DNA of 44,385 nucleotides, from the NCBI RefSeq assembly GCF_013386825.1, contig NZ_JACARC010000020.1:638-45022 (forward strand), read 5' to 3'. The position numbers and the translations under genes are program-made. Source of the DNA: Pseudomonas sp. IPO3778. Lineage in GTDB: Bacteria; Pseudomonadota; Gammaproteobacteria; Pseudomonadales; Pseudomonadaceae. Below are positions 16,921 to 23,979 of this stretch, in pieces; positions within the stretch are counted from its first letter, which is position 1; each line of letters starts with the position of its first letter. The notes under the pieces are model-generated. The model had not been told where the DNA came from and ran no database searches. It worked only from the letters and a program-made list of their open reading frames with translations.

Positions 16921-18185
16921 GCCTGGGCGTCAGCCAAAGGTGCCCGCACCCGTAGCACGCTGGTCAGTACGATGTAGGTCAGCGACGCCGCCACAATCCC
17001 CACCAAGGGCGCGACCCAGGGTGAGTGAAAGGCCAGCACCGTACCCACGGCATAGGCGATCAGCCCCGGCCAGTTGAACGCTGGCAGGCGTGTGTCGGCC
17101 AGGCGCGGGTATCGGCCGCGATAGCGATAGAAGAAGTCCGCCATGATCACCCCGCCAATCGGCGGAATCACCGTGCCCAGCAGGATCAGGTAGGGCACCA
17201 GCATGTCGTACATACCCAGCAGTGCCAGCAGGGTGCCGATCACTGCGCCGGCCAGGGTCACCGTTTTGCGGCGTTTGGTGCGCAGCAGGTTGCAGCCGGC
17301 AACGGCGAAGTTGTAGATGGTGTTGTCCTGGGTGCTCCAGATGTTCAGTAACAGCATCGCCATGGCGGCCATGGCAAAACCTTGCAGCAGCAACACCTCG
17401 ACCACGTCGGGCTGCTGGTAGACGATGGCGCCGTAGGCACCGATCAGTACCATCAAGCCGTTGCCGATAAAGAAACCGATCAGGCTGGCCAGCACCGCGA
17501 CCTTGGCCGAGCGCGAGAACCGGGTCCAGTTGGTGGCCTGGGTCGCGCCGCTGACAAACGTACCGAACACCAGCGTGATAGCGGTGGACATATCCAGCTC
17601 ACCGGTCGGCACCACCGCCAGTAAGCCATCCAGCCCGCCGACCTTGGCGGTGGCGATCCACATCGACAGAAACAGCAGAATGCACATGGCCGGCACCGCG
17701 ATGTAGGACAGAATCTCCAGCCCGCGGTACCCGACATAGGCGGTGGCGCAAAACAGCAGACCAAACAGCACCATCAATCCCAGCACGCTGCCCTGGCTTA
17801 ACCCGAAGTATTTGCCCAGCACCACCGCCGCGGTGGCGGTGCCCCAGGCGTACCAGCCGATCTGGGTGAGGCCGAGGATCAAGTCGCTCAGCTTGCTGCC
17901 CACTTCGCCGAAGCAGAAGCGTCCCATCAGTACCGAATTCAAACCGCTCTTGAAGGCGATGTAACCCAGGCCTGCGGCGTAGATACCCAACAACAGGTTA
18001 CCCAGGGCCACGACACCGAGCATCTGGGTAAAGCTGAAGGCCACCCCCAGCTTGCCGCCGGCGAACATGGTTGCGGTAAAAAACGTAAAGCCCAGCAACA
18101 CCATGGCGGTGGAGGCCAGGCCTTTGCGGGCATGCATGGGCACCTCGCTGAGAGGGTAGTCATTGCCCGGTTCGTTCTGCGTCAT
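16917..18185 (-). CDS. codB: Cytosine permease
   Basis: A 422-residue inner-membrane transporter of the NCS1 nucleobase:cation symporter family with about 12 helices. Typical features are the N-terminal DYPLSEVPMHARKGLAS, a glycine-rich first helix and the conserved Asn-x-x-Ser/Thr-Thr-Gln-Asp-type motif in LNIWSTQDNTIYNF. It would import cytosine together with a proton or sodium ion. The ATG at 18185 has GGAGAAAGG upstream; longer in-frame starts lack one. It is the first gene of the codB-pucR-codA operon, about 25 nt downstream of the predicted start from a sigma-54 promoter. Confidence 0.93.
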   Translation of the reverse strand: MTQNEPGNDYPLSEVPMHARKGLASTAMVLLGFTFFTATMFAGGKLGVAFSFTQMLGVVALGNLLLGIYAAGLGYIAFKSGLNSVLMGRFCFGEVGSKLSDLILGLTQIGWYAWGTATAAVVLGKYFGLSQGSVLGLMVLFGLLFCATAYVGYRGLEILSYIAVPAMCILLFLSMWIATAKVGGLDGLLAVVPTGELDMSTAITLVFGTFVSGATQATNWTRFSRSAKVAVLASLIGFFIGNGLMVLIGAYGAIVYQQPDVVEVLLLQGFAMAAMAMLLLNIWSTQDNTIYNFAVAGCNLLRTKRRKTVTLAGAVIGTLLALLGMYDMLVPYLILLGTVIPPIGGVIMADFFYRYRGRYPRLADTRLPAFNWPGLIAYAVGTVLAFHSPWVAPLVGIVAASLTYIVLTSVLRVRAPLADAQA

Positions 18186-18220
18186 GTGCCTTTCTCCCTG
18201 AATGAGTGACGCAGGCCTAT

Positions 18221-18236
18221 TGCACCCCGCGTGCCA
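18221..18236 (-). promoter_or_regulatory. Sigma-54 (RpoN) promoter of codB-pucR-codA
   Basis: On the minus strand TGGCACGCGGGGTGCA matches the -24/-12 consensus TGGCACGNNNNTTGCW at every specified position but one (G for the first T of TTGC). GG and GC are in the required register. Transcription would start about 12 nt downstream, near 18210, leaving a leader of roughly 25 nt before the codB ATG with its ribosome site. This implies nitrogen-type control by an enhancer-binding protein such as NtrC, which fits cytosine as a nitrogen source. Confidence 0.78.
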
Positions 18237-18267
18237 AGTGCAAGGCAGTGACAGGCGCACGGTCAGC

Positions 18268-18286
18268 ACTGTGCAGGTTGCACAGT
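18268..18286. promoter_or_regulatory. Inverted repeat ACTGTGCAGGTTGCACAGT upstream of codB
   Basis: This is a perfect 8-bp inverted repeat with a 3-bp spacer, 32 bp upstream of the sigma-54 -24 element. Its position and symmetry suggest a regulator dimer site, with the in-operon PucR protein as the first candidate. It does not match the NtrC half-site order (TGCAC...GTGCA), being its inverse. Confidence 0.55.
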
Positions 18287-18359
18287 ATTTATAGCCAAAT
18301 CAGGGGAGCACGCAGGAGTGATTGGTCTTTCTGCCCAGGCAGGCGCGAAAGCGGTGCAG

Positions 18360-18382
18360 GGGTGATACAAATTGGATCACCC
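18360..18382. other. Small hairpin GGGTGAT...ATCACCC after the NUDIX gene
   Basis: A 7-bp stem with a 9-nt loop lies directly downstream of the NUDIX stop codon (minus strand). No T-run follows on the minus strand, so it is at most a weak transcript-end structure. The rest of the 18,287-18,387 gap shows nothing I can name. Confidence 0.3.
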
Positions 18383-18387
18383 GTTGT

Positions 18388-19011
18388 TCAATCGAACAGG
18401 GTCTGGGTGGTTTCCCCGCGATGAAACGCAAAGGCGGCTTCAAGGTCGCTTTCGATGGTGCGGCCACGGGACAACGGCGGCAGTTCGTCGAGGCTGAAGA
18501 AGCCGACTTCGGTGGTTTCGAAACCGGCCATCGGAGCCAGTTGGTCAACCCGTTCGCACAGGAAATACAGCTTGTAGAAGTCCCGGATATCCGGCCGGTA
18601 CAAGCCTTTGGCCTTATGGGTAACGCTGTACAGCGCCTTTGCGGTGACGGTCAGCCCGGCCTCTTCGCGGATCTCCTTGATGATGTTTTCAGCGGCCGAC
18701 AATCCTATATCCGCATAACCCCCGGGCAGTGCCCAGCAGCCGTCCGTCAGCTCACGCACCAACAGGATCCGGTCACCGTCGATCACTGCGCCCCGCACAT
18801 CAATCATCGGCGTTGAATAGCGCTGGGCAAAATCCGTCACCAGCCCGGTGATGCGCTCCAACGGCACGTCGCCCAACTGCGCGAGCATGCTGTGGGCGAT
18901 CTGGGCGATTTCCTCAAGGCGCTCGCGCTCGAAGTCATCGGTGCAGAAGTGCAGCCCCGTGGAGGCCAAGGCTTGCAAGCGCTTGGCCTGGGCCAGCCAG
19001 GTGTTTTCCAT
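18388..19011 (-). CDS. NUDIX hydrolase with N-terminal Nudix_N domain
   Basis: A 207-residue protein with a helical N-terminal domain (about 1-60, Nudix_N_2 type, WLAQAKRLQALASTGLHF) and a Nudix fold. The Nudix box covers residues 98-120 (GYADIGLSAAENIIKEIREE then AGL). Two consensus positions differ: Glu at the fifth-residue-after-Gly position is Leu104 and the usual Arg before Glu is Lys112, while the metal-binding Glu113, Glu116 and Glu117 are kept. Relatives hydrolyse ADP-ribose or other nucleoside diphosphate derivatives; the substrate cannot be predicted. The ATG at 19011 has GAAGGAG upstream and lies 11 bp after the GNAT gene, so the two form an operon. Confidence 0.85.
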   Translation of the reverse strand: MENTWLAQAKRLQALASTGLHFCTDDFERERLEEIAQIAHSMLAQLGDVPLERITGLVTDFAQRYSTPMIDVRGAVIDGDRILLVRELTDGCWALPGGYADIGLSAAENIIKEIREEAGLTVTAKALYSVTHKAKGLYRPDIRDFYKLYFLCERVDQLAPMAGFETTEVGFFSLDELPPLSRGRTIESDLEAAFAFHRGETTQTLFD

Positions 19012-19022
19012 GGGGGGCTCCT

Positions 19023-19475
19023 TCAGTGAGCGGCAGTGAGGTCTTTTTGCATATAAACCCGACGCAGCCCGTTTTCCTCGGCCCGATGGGTTTCCACGTA
19101 ACCTTTGCGCGTATACAGCGCGATGTTTTCGGTCATTGCCTCGTTGGTATAGAGGCGTACGAGGCCCTGATGGGCTTGCTGTTCGGTGAACTCAAGCAGC
19201 AGGCGCCCGTAACCCAAACCCTGGGCACGGGGGGCGACGGCGAGGTTATCCAGCAGCAGGTACTCGTCGTGAGGGATCAGCACCACAAAGCCATGCACCT
19301 GGCCCGCGCTGTCCAGCACGTGCACCCGTGCAGCAGCGACCTGTTGGCGATAATCATCCAGCATCGGCCCCGGCTTGCGCCCGATGCGTTCGATGTAAGG
19401 GGAGTAAGCGGCGTGGACGATGGCCTCGATGGCAGCGATATCGTCAACGGTGGCGGGGCGGATAAGGATGGGCAT
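19023..19475 (-). CDS. GNAT-family N-acetyltransferase
   Basis: A 150-residue acetyl-CoA-dependent transferase. The GNAT core is visible: IRPATVDDIAAIEAIVHAAY at the start, strand 4/5 with YLLLDNLAVAP and the pyrophosphate loop R-A-Q-G-L-G-Y-G, and the C-terminal MTENIALYTRKGYVE, typical of the family. The substrate is unknown. It is upstream of and probably co-transcribed with the NUDIX gene. Confidence 0.85.
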   Translation of the reverse strand: MPILIRPATVDDIAAIEAIVHAAYSPYIERIGRKPGPMLDDYRQQVAAARVHVLDSAGQVHGFVVLIPHDEYLLLDNLAVAPRAQGLGYGRLLLEFTEQQAHQGLVRLYTNEAMTENIALYTRKGYVETHRAEENGLRRVYMQKDLTAAH

Positions 19476-19500
19476 CGCTGCGGGCTTCCAGAAGTCACGT

Positions 19501-19538
19501 GTGGTGAGGGGAGAAGCCCTCTCACCACAGGTTTTTTT
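19501..19538 (+). terminator. Rho-independent terminator-like hairpin reading on the plus strand
   Basis: GTGGTGAG pairs with CTCACCAC around a GC-rich loop, and a run of seven T follows at 19532-19538. By orientation it would stop plus-strand transcripts, yet the flanking genes (GNAT and queD) are both on the minus strand, where no U-run follows the stem. It may limit antisense transcription or end an unannotated plus-strand RNA. Confidence 0.6.
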
Positions 19539-19549
19539 ACATCATCGGC

Positions 19550-19906
19550 TTATTCGCCGCGATAAATGCAGCCACTGGTGCAGGTCTCATGGATACGAAT
19601 CGCGCTGAGTTCCGGCAACAACGGTTTCAATTCATTCCAGATCCACTTGGCCAGCACTTCGCTGGTGGGGTTTTCAAGGCCCGGGATGTCATTGAGGTAA
19701 TTGTGGTCGAGGCGTTCGTAGAGCGGCTTGAAAATCGCCTTGATCTCCGAGAAGTCACGGATCCAGCCGGTATGCGGGTCGAGGTCGCCGCTGAGGTGGA
19801 TCGCCACCTTGAACGAATGGCCATGCAGGCGCCCGCACTTGTGGCCGTCGGGCACGTGGGGCAGGCGGTGGGCGGATTCGAAGGTAAATTCTTTGAAGAT
19901 TTCCAC
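19550..19906 (-). CDS. queD: 6-carboxy-5,6,7,8-tetrahydropterin synthase
   Basis: A 118-residue protein of the QueD/PTPS family that converts 7,8-dihydroneopterin triphosphate to 6-carboxytetrahydropterin, the second step of queuosine synthesis. Zinc ligands His13, His28 and His30 (ESAHRLP, RLHGHSF), the nucleophile Cys24 (HKCGRLHGH), Asp67-His68 (LDHNYLN) and Glu107 (IHETCTSG) are all in place. I chose GTG at 19906 because it gives the exact family length and the N-terminal [13 protein letters not shown]; the upstream in-frame extension is unlike any relative. The ribosome site is weak (GAGCTGAAAA). Confidence 0.92.
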   Translation of the reverse strand: MEIFKEFTFESAHRLPHVPDGHKCGRLHGHSFKVAIHLSGDLDPHTGWIRDFSEIKAIFKPLYERLDHNYLNDIPGLENPTSEVLAKWIWNELKPLLPELSAIRIHETCTSGCIYRGE

Positions 19907-19982
19907 AGTATTTTCAGCTCGGTCAGGTGTCTGGCAGGCGGCGAGTTTAACAGCTTGATCCCTGGCCGCGCACACCGCTTGA

Positions 19983-21062
19983 TCAGAGGGCCAGCAGGCG
20001 CTCGCCCAATTGGCCGTTATCCGCCAGTTGCAAAAACTCATCGCCCAGCCGCTGGCTTTCACTCATTGCGGTTTGCCAGTACTTGTTGCGGCCCGGGTCG
20101 TCGCCCATGAAGCGCTTGAAGTCGCTGCGGTCCGGCAGTTTGCCGTAGGGCAGGCGGGCCAGGTATTCCTTCGACGGCGCCAGCAGCAGTACATCCTGCA
20201 GGCCCTGTTGATTGGCACGGCGCCACGGCAAGCCTTTGTCGAACCAGCCGGGGATGACCCGGTCGGTGAAGTGCGGGTACAGCACGATGTCATCGCCGTG
20301 GTAGGGCAGGTCGAGGTGGTAGTCCAGCAGGCCACCGTCGCGGTACGTGCCGGCGCCGGCTCCCGGCAGGTCGCGCACACCTTGCATCACCATGGGGATC
20401 GAGCCGGACGCCAGCAGCGCCTGGCGCAGGTTGCCCAGTTCCAGACTGAGGAAGCGCGAGGGGAAATCCGTGAGTGTATGCAGCGGCGGCGCCTGGCGCG
20501 GGTCGTGGACAATCAGCCGTTCGAAATGCCGTGACAGCCGGGCGCGGCCCCGCAGGTTGTCGGCGATCACCGAGGACAGCCCCAAACCGAGGCGGCCGCG
20601 ATGATCGTCGGCGAGCAGGCCGTGGCTTTTGACCACCATGATGTTCAGCCGATAGTTCGGGTTGTCGAGCACCCGGGCATCACGGCCGGCCAGCAGGTCA
20701 TCGAGCATGCGCACGCAGCTCTGGCTGACTTCGGCCATGGTCACGCCTTTGGCAAAGCGTTGTTCGTTATACAGCCGGCCCAGGTCGAGCAGGCCCTGCA
20801 CCGGGTCGGGCAGGCACGCACTGGCAAACCGCCAGGAGCCAATCGAAGCGCCGATCAGCGCGCGTTCACGTGGCGCGCGGGGCAGCCAGTCACCGAACAG
20901 CGCCAGGTCCAGACCCTGGATGCCCAGGGCCTTGGGGCCGCCGGCGGCGCCGGGTAGGATGCCGACATCGGCAGGTACAAGCCCCTGCTGGCGAATGCGT
21001 GCGAAGGCGCGTTTGCCGGCCTTGAGGGTCAAAGCGGGGAACTTCATATGGATAGCTGTCAT
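19983..21062 (-). CDS. Patatin-like phospholipase family protein
   Basis: A 359-residue predicted serine hydrolase. A patatin-type catalytic dyad is visible: the nucleophile Ser73 in G-A-S-I-G (residues 71-75), an oxyanion glycine stretch [11 protein letters not shown] (38-47), and the Asp242 of the DGG motif ([11 protein letters not shown]). There is no signal peptide, so it is probably cytoplasmic. The substrate and role are unknown. An ATG at 21062 and another five codons on (21047) are both possible; neither has a strong ribosome site. It lies 76 bp upstream of queD on the same strand and diverges from the PepSY/two-component operon. Confidence 0.75.
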   Translation of the reverse strand: MTAIHMKFPALTLKAGKRAFARIRQQGLVPADVGILPGAAGGPKALGIQGLDLALFGDWLPRAPRERALIGASIGSWRFASACLPDPVQGLLDLGRLYNEQRFAKGVTMAEVSQSCVRMLDDLLAGRDARVLDNPNYRLNIMVVKSHGLLADDHRGRLGLGLSSVIADNLRGRARLSRHFERLIVHDPRQAPPLHTLTDFPSRFLSLELGNLRQALLASGSIPMVMQGVRDLPGAGAGTYRDGGLLDYHLDLPYHGDDIVLYPHFTDRVIPGWFDKGLPWRRANQQGLQDVLLLAPSKEYLARLPYGKLPDRSDFKRFMGDDPGRNKYWQTAMSESQRLGDEFLQLADNGQLGERLLAL

Positions 21063-21150
21063 ACCGGTCTCATTTACCGCGAGTGGGGCAGTATAGAAAA
21101 TCTTGCCCGGTTGCAGGCAAAGGTGTTGCCCGGAATTGCCATGGTGGCAA

Positions 21151-21166
21151 TTCAGTTTCAGTTAAG
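21151..21166 (+). promoter_or_regulatory. Candidate BqsR/PmrA-type box TTCAG-N6-TTAAG
   Basis: TTCAGTTTCAGTTAAG lies about 56 bp upstream of the first PepSY gene. It fits the spaced direct repeat TTAAG-N6-TTAAG that I recall for BqsR of P. aeruginosa, with one mismatch in the first half. The operon encodes a regulator of this type, so autoregulation is likely. A -35 element may overlap the second half-site. Confidence 0.5.
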
Positions 21167-21221
21167 TTGGATCCAGTACGGTGAGCCCCGTAGGCAAAAT
21201 ATCCTGAAACGGAGACTCACC

Positions 21222-21530
21222 ATGAAAACCCTCACAGCCTTGATCGCCAGCAGTATTATCGCCCTCACCGCCGGCATCGCCCAGGCCCGCGACCTGGGGC
21301 CGGACGAGGCACTGAAATTGCGCGACGCTGGTACCATTGTGTCTTTCGAGAAGCTCAATGCCATTGCACTGGCTAAACATCCCGGCGCCACCGTGCATGA
21401 AACCGAGCTTGAAGAGGAATACGGCAAGTACCTGTATCAGGTTGAACTGCGCGACGCCCAGGGCGTTGAGTGGGACCTGGAATTGGACGCTGTCACCGGG
21501 GCCGTCCTCAAGGATCATCAGGATACGTAA
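21222..21530 (+). CDS. PepSY-domain periplasmic protein (BqsP/Q-like)
   Basis: A 102-residue exported protein. A signal peptide is clear (MKTLTALIASSIIALTAGIAQA, cleavage after AQA). The mature part is a single PepSY domain: LGPDEALKLRDAGTIVSFEKL, then acidic strand pairs ELEEEYGKYLYQVELRD and ending VEWDLELDAVTGAVLKD, the usual PepSY close. GGAGACTCACC precedes the ATG. It is the first gene of a four-gene operon with a second PepSY protein, a response regulator and a kinase; genes are joined by 1-4 bp overlaps. Small PepSY proteins next to kinases are often regulon members or sensor partners that bind metal or polyamine; which applies here is unknown. Confidence 0.83.
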   Translation: MKTLTALIASSIIALTAGIAQARDLGPDEALKLRDAGTIVSFEKLNAIALAKHPGATVHETELEEEYGKYLYQVELRDAQGVEWDLELDAVTGAVLKDHQDT

Positions 21531-21853
21531 TGAAGGCAAATCTACGCACCAGCGTTCAAGTGGCGCTGGTGCTCCTGGCATTTTGCTCAGGCCTGGCCGC
21601 TCGGGACCTGGGCCAGGACGAAGCGCTGCGCCTGCGCCAGAAGGGCGTGATCGCGCCGCTTGAGCATCTGCTGGGGCCCGCGTTCGAGCGCTACCCGGGC
21701 GCCAAGTTGCTCGACGCCGAGCTTGAAGAGCACAAGGACCGCCCTGTGCGCTATATCTATGAAATCGAACTGTTGACGGTGGAAGGCGTGGTGCGCGAGA
21801 TCGAACTCGACGCCAACACCGGTCAACTGCTCAAAGACAAGGAAGACGACTGA
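21530..21853 (+). CDS. Second PepSY-domain periplasmic protein
   Basis: A 107-residue paralogue of the preceding protein. It has a signal peptide ([24 protein letters not shown]), then [24 protein letters not shown], matching RDLGPDEALKLRDAG of its neighbour position for position, and a PepSY end [20 protein letters not shown]. The pair probably arose by tandem duplication. Its ATG overlaps the first gene's stop by 1 bp (TAATG), and its own stop overlaps the response-regulator ATG by 1 bp (TGATG). Confidence 0.83.
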   Translation: MKANLRTSVQVALVLLAFCSGLAARDLGQDEALRLRQKGVIAPLEHLLGPAFERYPGAKLLDAELEEHKDRPVRYIYEIELLTVEGVVREIELDANTGQLLKDKEDD

Positions 21854-22521
21854 TGCGCCTGCTTCTGGTGGAAGACCACGTACCCCTGGCCGATGAGCTG
21901 ATGGCCGGCCTCAATCGCCAGGGCTATGCCGTCGACTGGCTGGCAGACGGGCGTGATGCGGTGTATCAGGGGCGCAGCGAGCCCTACGACTTGATCATTC
22001 TGGACCTCGGCCTGCCGGGTTTGCCCGGGCTTGAGGTGTTGACCCAATGGCGGGCCGCCGGCCTGGCAACGCCGGTGCTGATCCTCACCGCCCGCGACTC
22101 CTGGGCCGAGCGCATCGAAGGGCTGAAGGCCGGGGCCGACGATTACCTGAGCAAACCGTTCCATCCCGAAGAATTGCACCTGCGTGTTCAAGCCTTGCTG
22201 CGCCGGTCCCATGGCCAAGCCAATCAGCCCACCTTGCAGGCCGCCGGCTTGCATCTGGATGAAGGGCGCCAGTGCGTGATGCGTGATGGCGAGGAGATCC
22301 AGCTGACCGCCGCTGAATTCCGGTTGTTGCGCTATTTCATGCTGCACCCCGAGCAAATCCTTTCAAAAAGCCACTTGGCCGAACACTTGTATGACGGCGA
22401 GACCGAGCGTGATTCCAATGTGCTGGAAGTCCACGTCAATCACCTGCGCCGCAAATTGGGCCGCAGCGTGATCGAGACCCGGCGCGGCCAGGGTTACCGG
22501 TTCGGCGCGAGCCCTGCATGA
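21853..22521 (+). CDS. OmpR-family response regulator (BqsR/CarR-like)
   Basis: A 222-residue two-component regulator. The receiver domain (about 1-115) has acidic Asp8, phospho-acceptor Asp51 (LDLGLPG), Thr79 and Lys101 (LSKPF). The C-terminal winged helix (about 128-218) has the typical [22 protein letters not shown] opening in pattern, recognition helix [16 protein letters not shown] and [10 protein letters not shown] hairpin. It is co-translated with the kinase (4-bp overlap). The context of small PepSY proteins, the kinase sequence and the position near queD, tlpQ-like and nuo genes match the BqsR/BqsS (CarR/CarS) locus of P. aeruginosa as I remember it, which reacts to Fe(II) and Ca2+. 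Confidence 0.9.
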   Translation: MRLLLVEDHVPLADELMAGLNRQGYAVDWLADGRDAVYQGRSEPYDLIILDLGLPGLPGLEVLTQWRAAGLATPVLILTARDSWAERIEGLKAGADDYLSKPFHPEELHLRVQALLRRSHGQANQPTLQAAGLHLDEGRQCVMRDGEEIQLTAAEFRLLRYFMLHPEQILSKSHLAEHLYDGETERDSNVLEVHVNHLRRKLGRSVIETRRGQGYRFGASPA

Positions 22522-23837
22522 AGTCGATCCAGCGACGCCTGAGCCTGGGGTTGATCAGTGTGATGGTGATCGTCGGCCTGGTGCTGGCGCAGACCAGTCT
22601 GTGGTTGTTCGAAATGGGTTTGCAACGCTATCTGGAGTCCGGCTTGCGCAACGACAGCGAGAACCTGCTGGTGGCGCTGGTGCGCGGGCCCACGGGCGTG
22701 CAACTGGATGAGCAACGGTTGTCGCCGGCTTATCAGCGGCCGTTTTCCGGTCATTATTTCCGTATCGACTTTGCCGACACTCATTGGCGTTCCCGTTCGC
22801 TGTGGGACCAGGAGCTGCCGCAACTGCCCCAGGCCGGGCTCAAGGGCAACCTGCAATTGGGCCCGGAAGGCCAGAAGCTGCTGGTGTTGCGTTCGGACTA
22901 CAAGCGTTTTGGCCAATCGATTTCCATCAGCGTGGCCCAGGACTACACCCCGGTCAGGGAAAGCTTTCGCCTGATGCGCCAGATTGGCCTGGTGCTCGGG
23001 TTGGCGGCGCTGTTGCTGATCCTGATCCTGCAACGGGTCACCGTGCGCCGCGCCTTGCGCCCGCTGGAGACTGCGCGTAACCAGATCGCTCAACTGCAAC
23101 AAGGCCAGCGCTCGCAACTGGACACCCAGGTACCGGTTGAGCTGGAGCCGCTGGTGGCGCAGATCAACCATTTGCTGGCCCACACCGAAGACAGCCTCAA
23201 ACGCTCGCGCAATGCCCTGGGCAACCTCGGCCATGCCTTGAAAACCCCGTTGGCGGTGTTGCTGAGTGTGGCGTCCAGCGAACAACTCAAGGACCATCCA
23301 CACCTGAGCAAGCTGCTGCGCGAACAACTGGAGCAGGTGCAGAAGCGGCTTAACCGCGAACTCAATCGGGCCCGTTTGGCCGGCGAAACGCTGCCGGGTG
23401 CCTTGTTTGACTGCGATGGCGAATTGCCGGGGCTGCTGGCGACCTTGAACATGATCCATGGCGAACACCTGGATTTGAGCTACCGCGTACGGCCCGGTCT
23501 GCAACTGCCGTGGGACCGCGAGGACGTGCTGGAACTGTTGGGCAACCTGCTGGACAACGGGTGTAAGTGGGCGGATGCCGAGATTGTGTTGAGCATCAGC
23601 GAAACCCCGGAAGGCTTTCAGTTGGCGGTGGAAGATGACGGGCCGGGGATTCCCGAGAGCCAGCGCGATCAAGTGTTCAGCCGGGGCACCCGGCTGGATG
23701 AGCAGACTGATGGCCACGGCCTGGGGCTGGGGATCGTGCGGGATATCGTCGAGGTGTGGGGCGGGGTGCTTCTGTTGCAGGAAAGCGAACTGGGCGGGCT
23801 GAAGGTCGTTATCGACCTGCCACGCCGCCAGGGCTGA
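22518..23837 (+). CDS. Sensor histidine kinase (BqsS/CarS-like)
   Basis: A 439-residue inner-membrane kinase. TM1 is about 11-31, a periplasmic loop runs to about 153, and TM2 is about 154-172. HAMP-like sequence follows, then the HisKA helix with His239 ([11 protein letters not shown]), N-box (LLDNGCKWA), G1 (EDDGPGIP) and G2 (GHGLGLGI). A short acidic stretch just after TM1 reads R44-N45-D46-S47-E48; in BqsS this is, as I recall, the Fe(II)-binding RExxE motif, so the first Glu appears replaced by Asn. No other RExxE is present in the periplasmic loop. Operon partner of the regulator, with which it overlaps by 4 bp. It is followed by a REPIN that separates it from the convergent receptor remnant. 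Confidence 0.88.
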   Translation: MKSIQRRLSLGLISVMVIVGLVLAQTSLWLFEMGLQRYLESGLRNDSENLLVALVRGPTGVQLDEQRLSPAYQRPFSGHYFRIDFADTHWRSRSLWDQELPQLPQAGLKGNLQLGPEGQKLLVLRSDYKRFGQSISISVAQDYTPVRESFRLMRQIGLVLGLAALLLILILQRVTVRRALRPLETARNQIAQLQQGQRSQLDTQVPVELEPLVAQINHLLAHTEDSLKRSRNALGNLGHALKTPLAVLLSVASSEQLKDHPHLSKLLREQLEQVQKRLNRELNRARLAGETLPGALFDCDGELPGLLATLNMIHGEHLDLSYRVRPGLQLPWDREDVLELLGNLLDNGCKWADAEIVLSISETPEGFQLAVEDDGPGIPESQRDQVFSRGTRLDEQTDGHGLGLGIVRDIVEVWGGVLLLQESELGGLKVVIDLPRRQG

Positions 23838-23854
23838 TACACCGTAGAGCAAAG

Positions 23855-23944
23855 TGTGGGAGCGGGCTTGCTCGCGAAGGCGGCGTGTCAGTCACTGGAT
23901 TAATTGACTGATACACCGCCTTCGCGAGCAAGCCCGCTCCCACA
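23855..23944. repeat. REPIN: two inverted REP elements forming a 90-bp hairpin
   Basis: The left arm 23855-23894 and right arm 23905-23944 are 40-nt inverted copies with two mismatches around a 10-nt loop. Each begins TGTGGGAGCGGGCTTGCTCG, the common REP core of the P. fluorescens group. It lies between the convergent kinase gene and receptor remnant and probably also serves as a two-way transcript end. Such pairs are mobilised in trans by RAYT transposases, none of which is in this window. Confidence 0.93.
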
Positions 23945-23979
23945 TTGGATCTTCATCACAGGGTGATCTGTGTACCTCA

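Noticed and set aside
14434..16977. An 847-codon open frame on the plus strand
   Set aside because: It lies antisense to codA and pucR, and its composition (Gln/His/Arg/Val rich, no domain) is the mirror of their codon bias.
18261..18286. A possible NtrC site near the sigma-54 promoter
   Set aside because: The inverted repeat has GTGCA...TGCAC order, the reverse of the NtrC half-sites, and the other GCAC/GTGC pairs have the wrong spacing.
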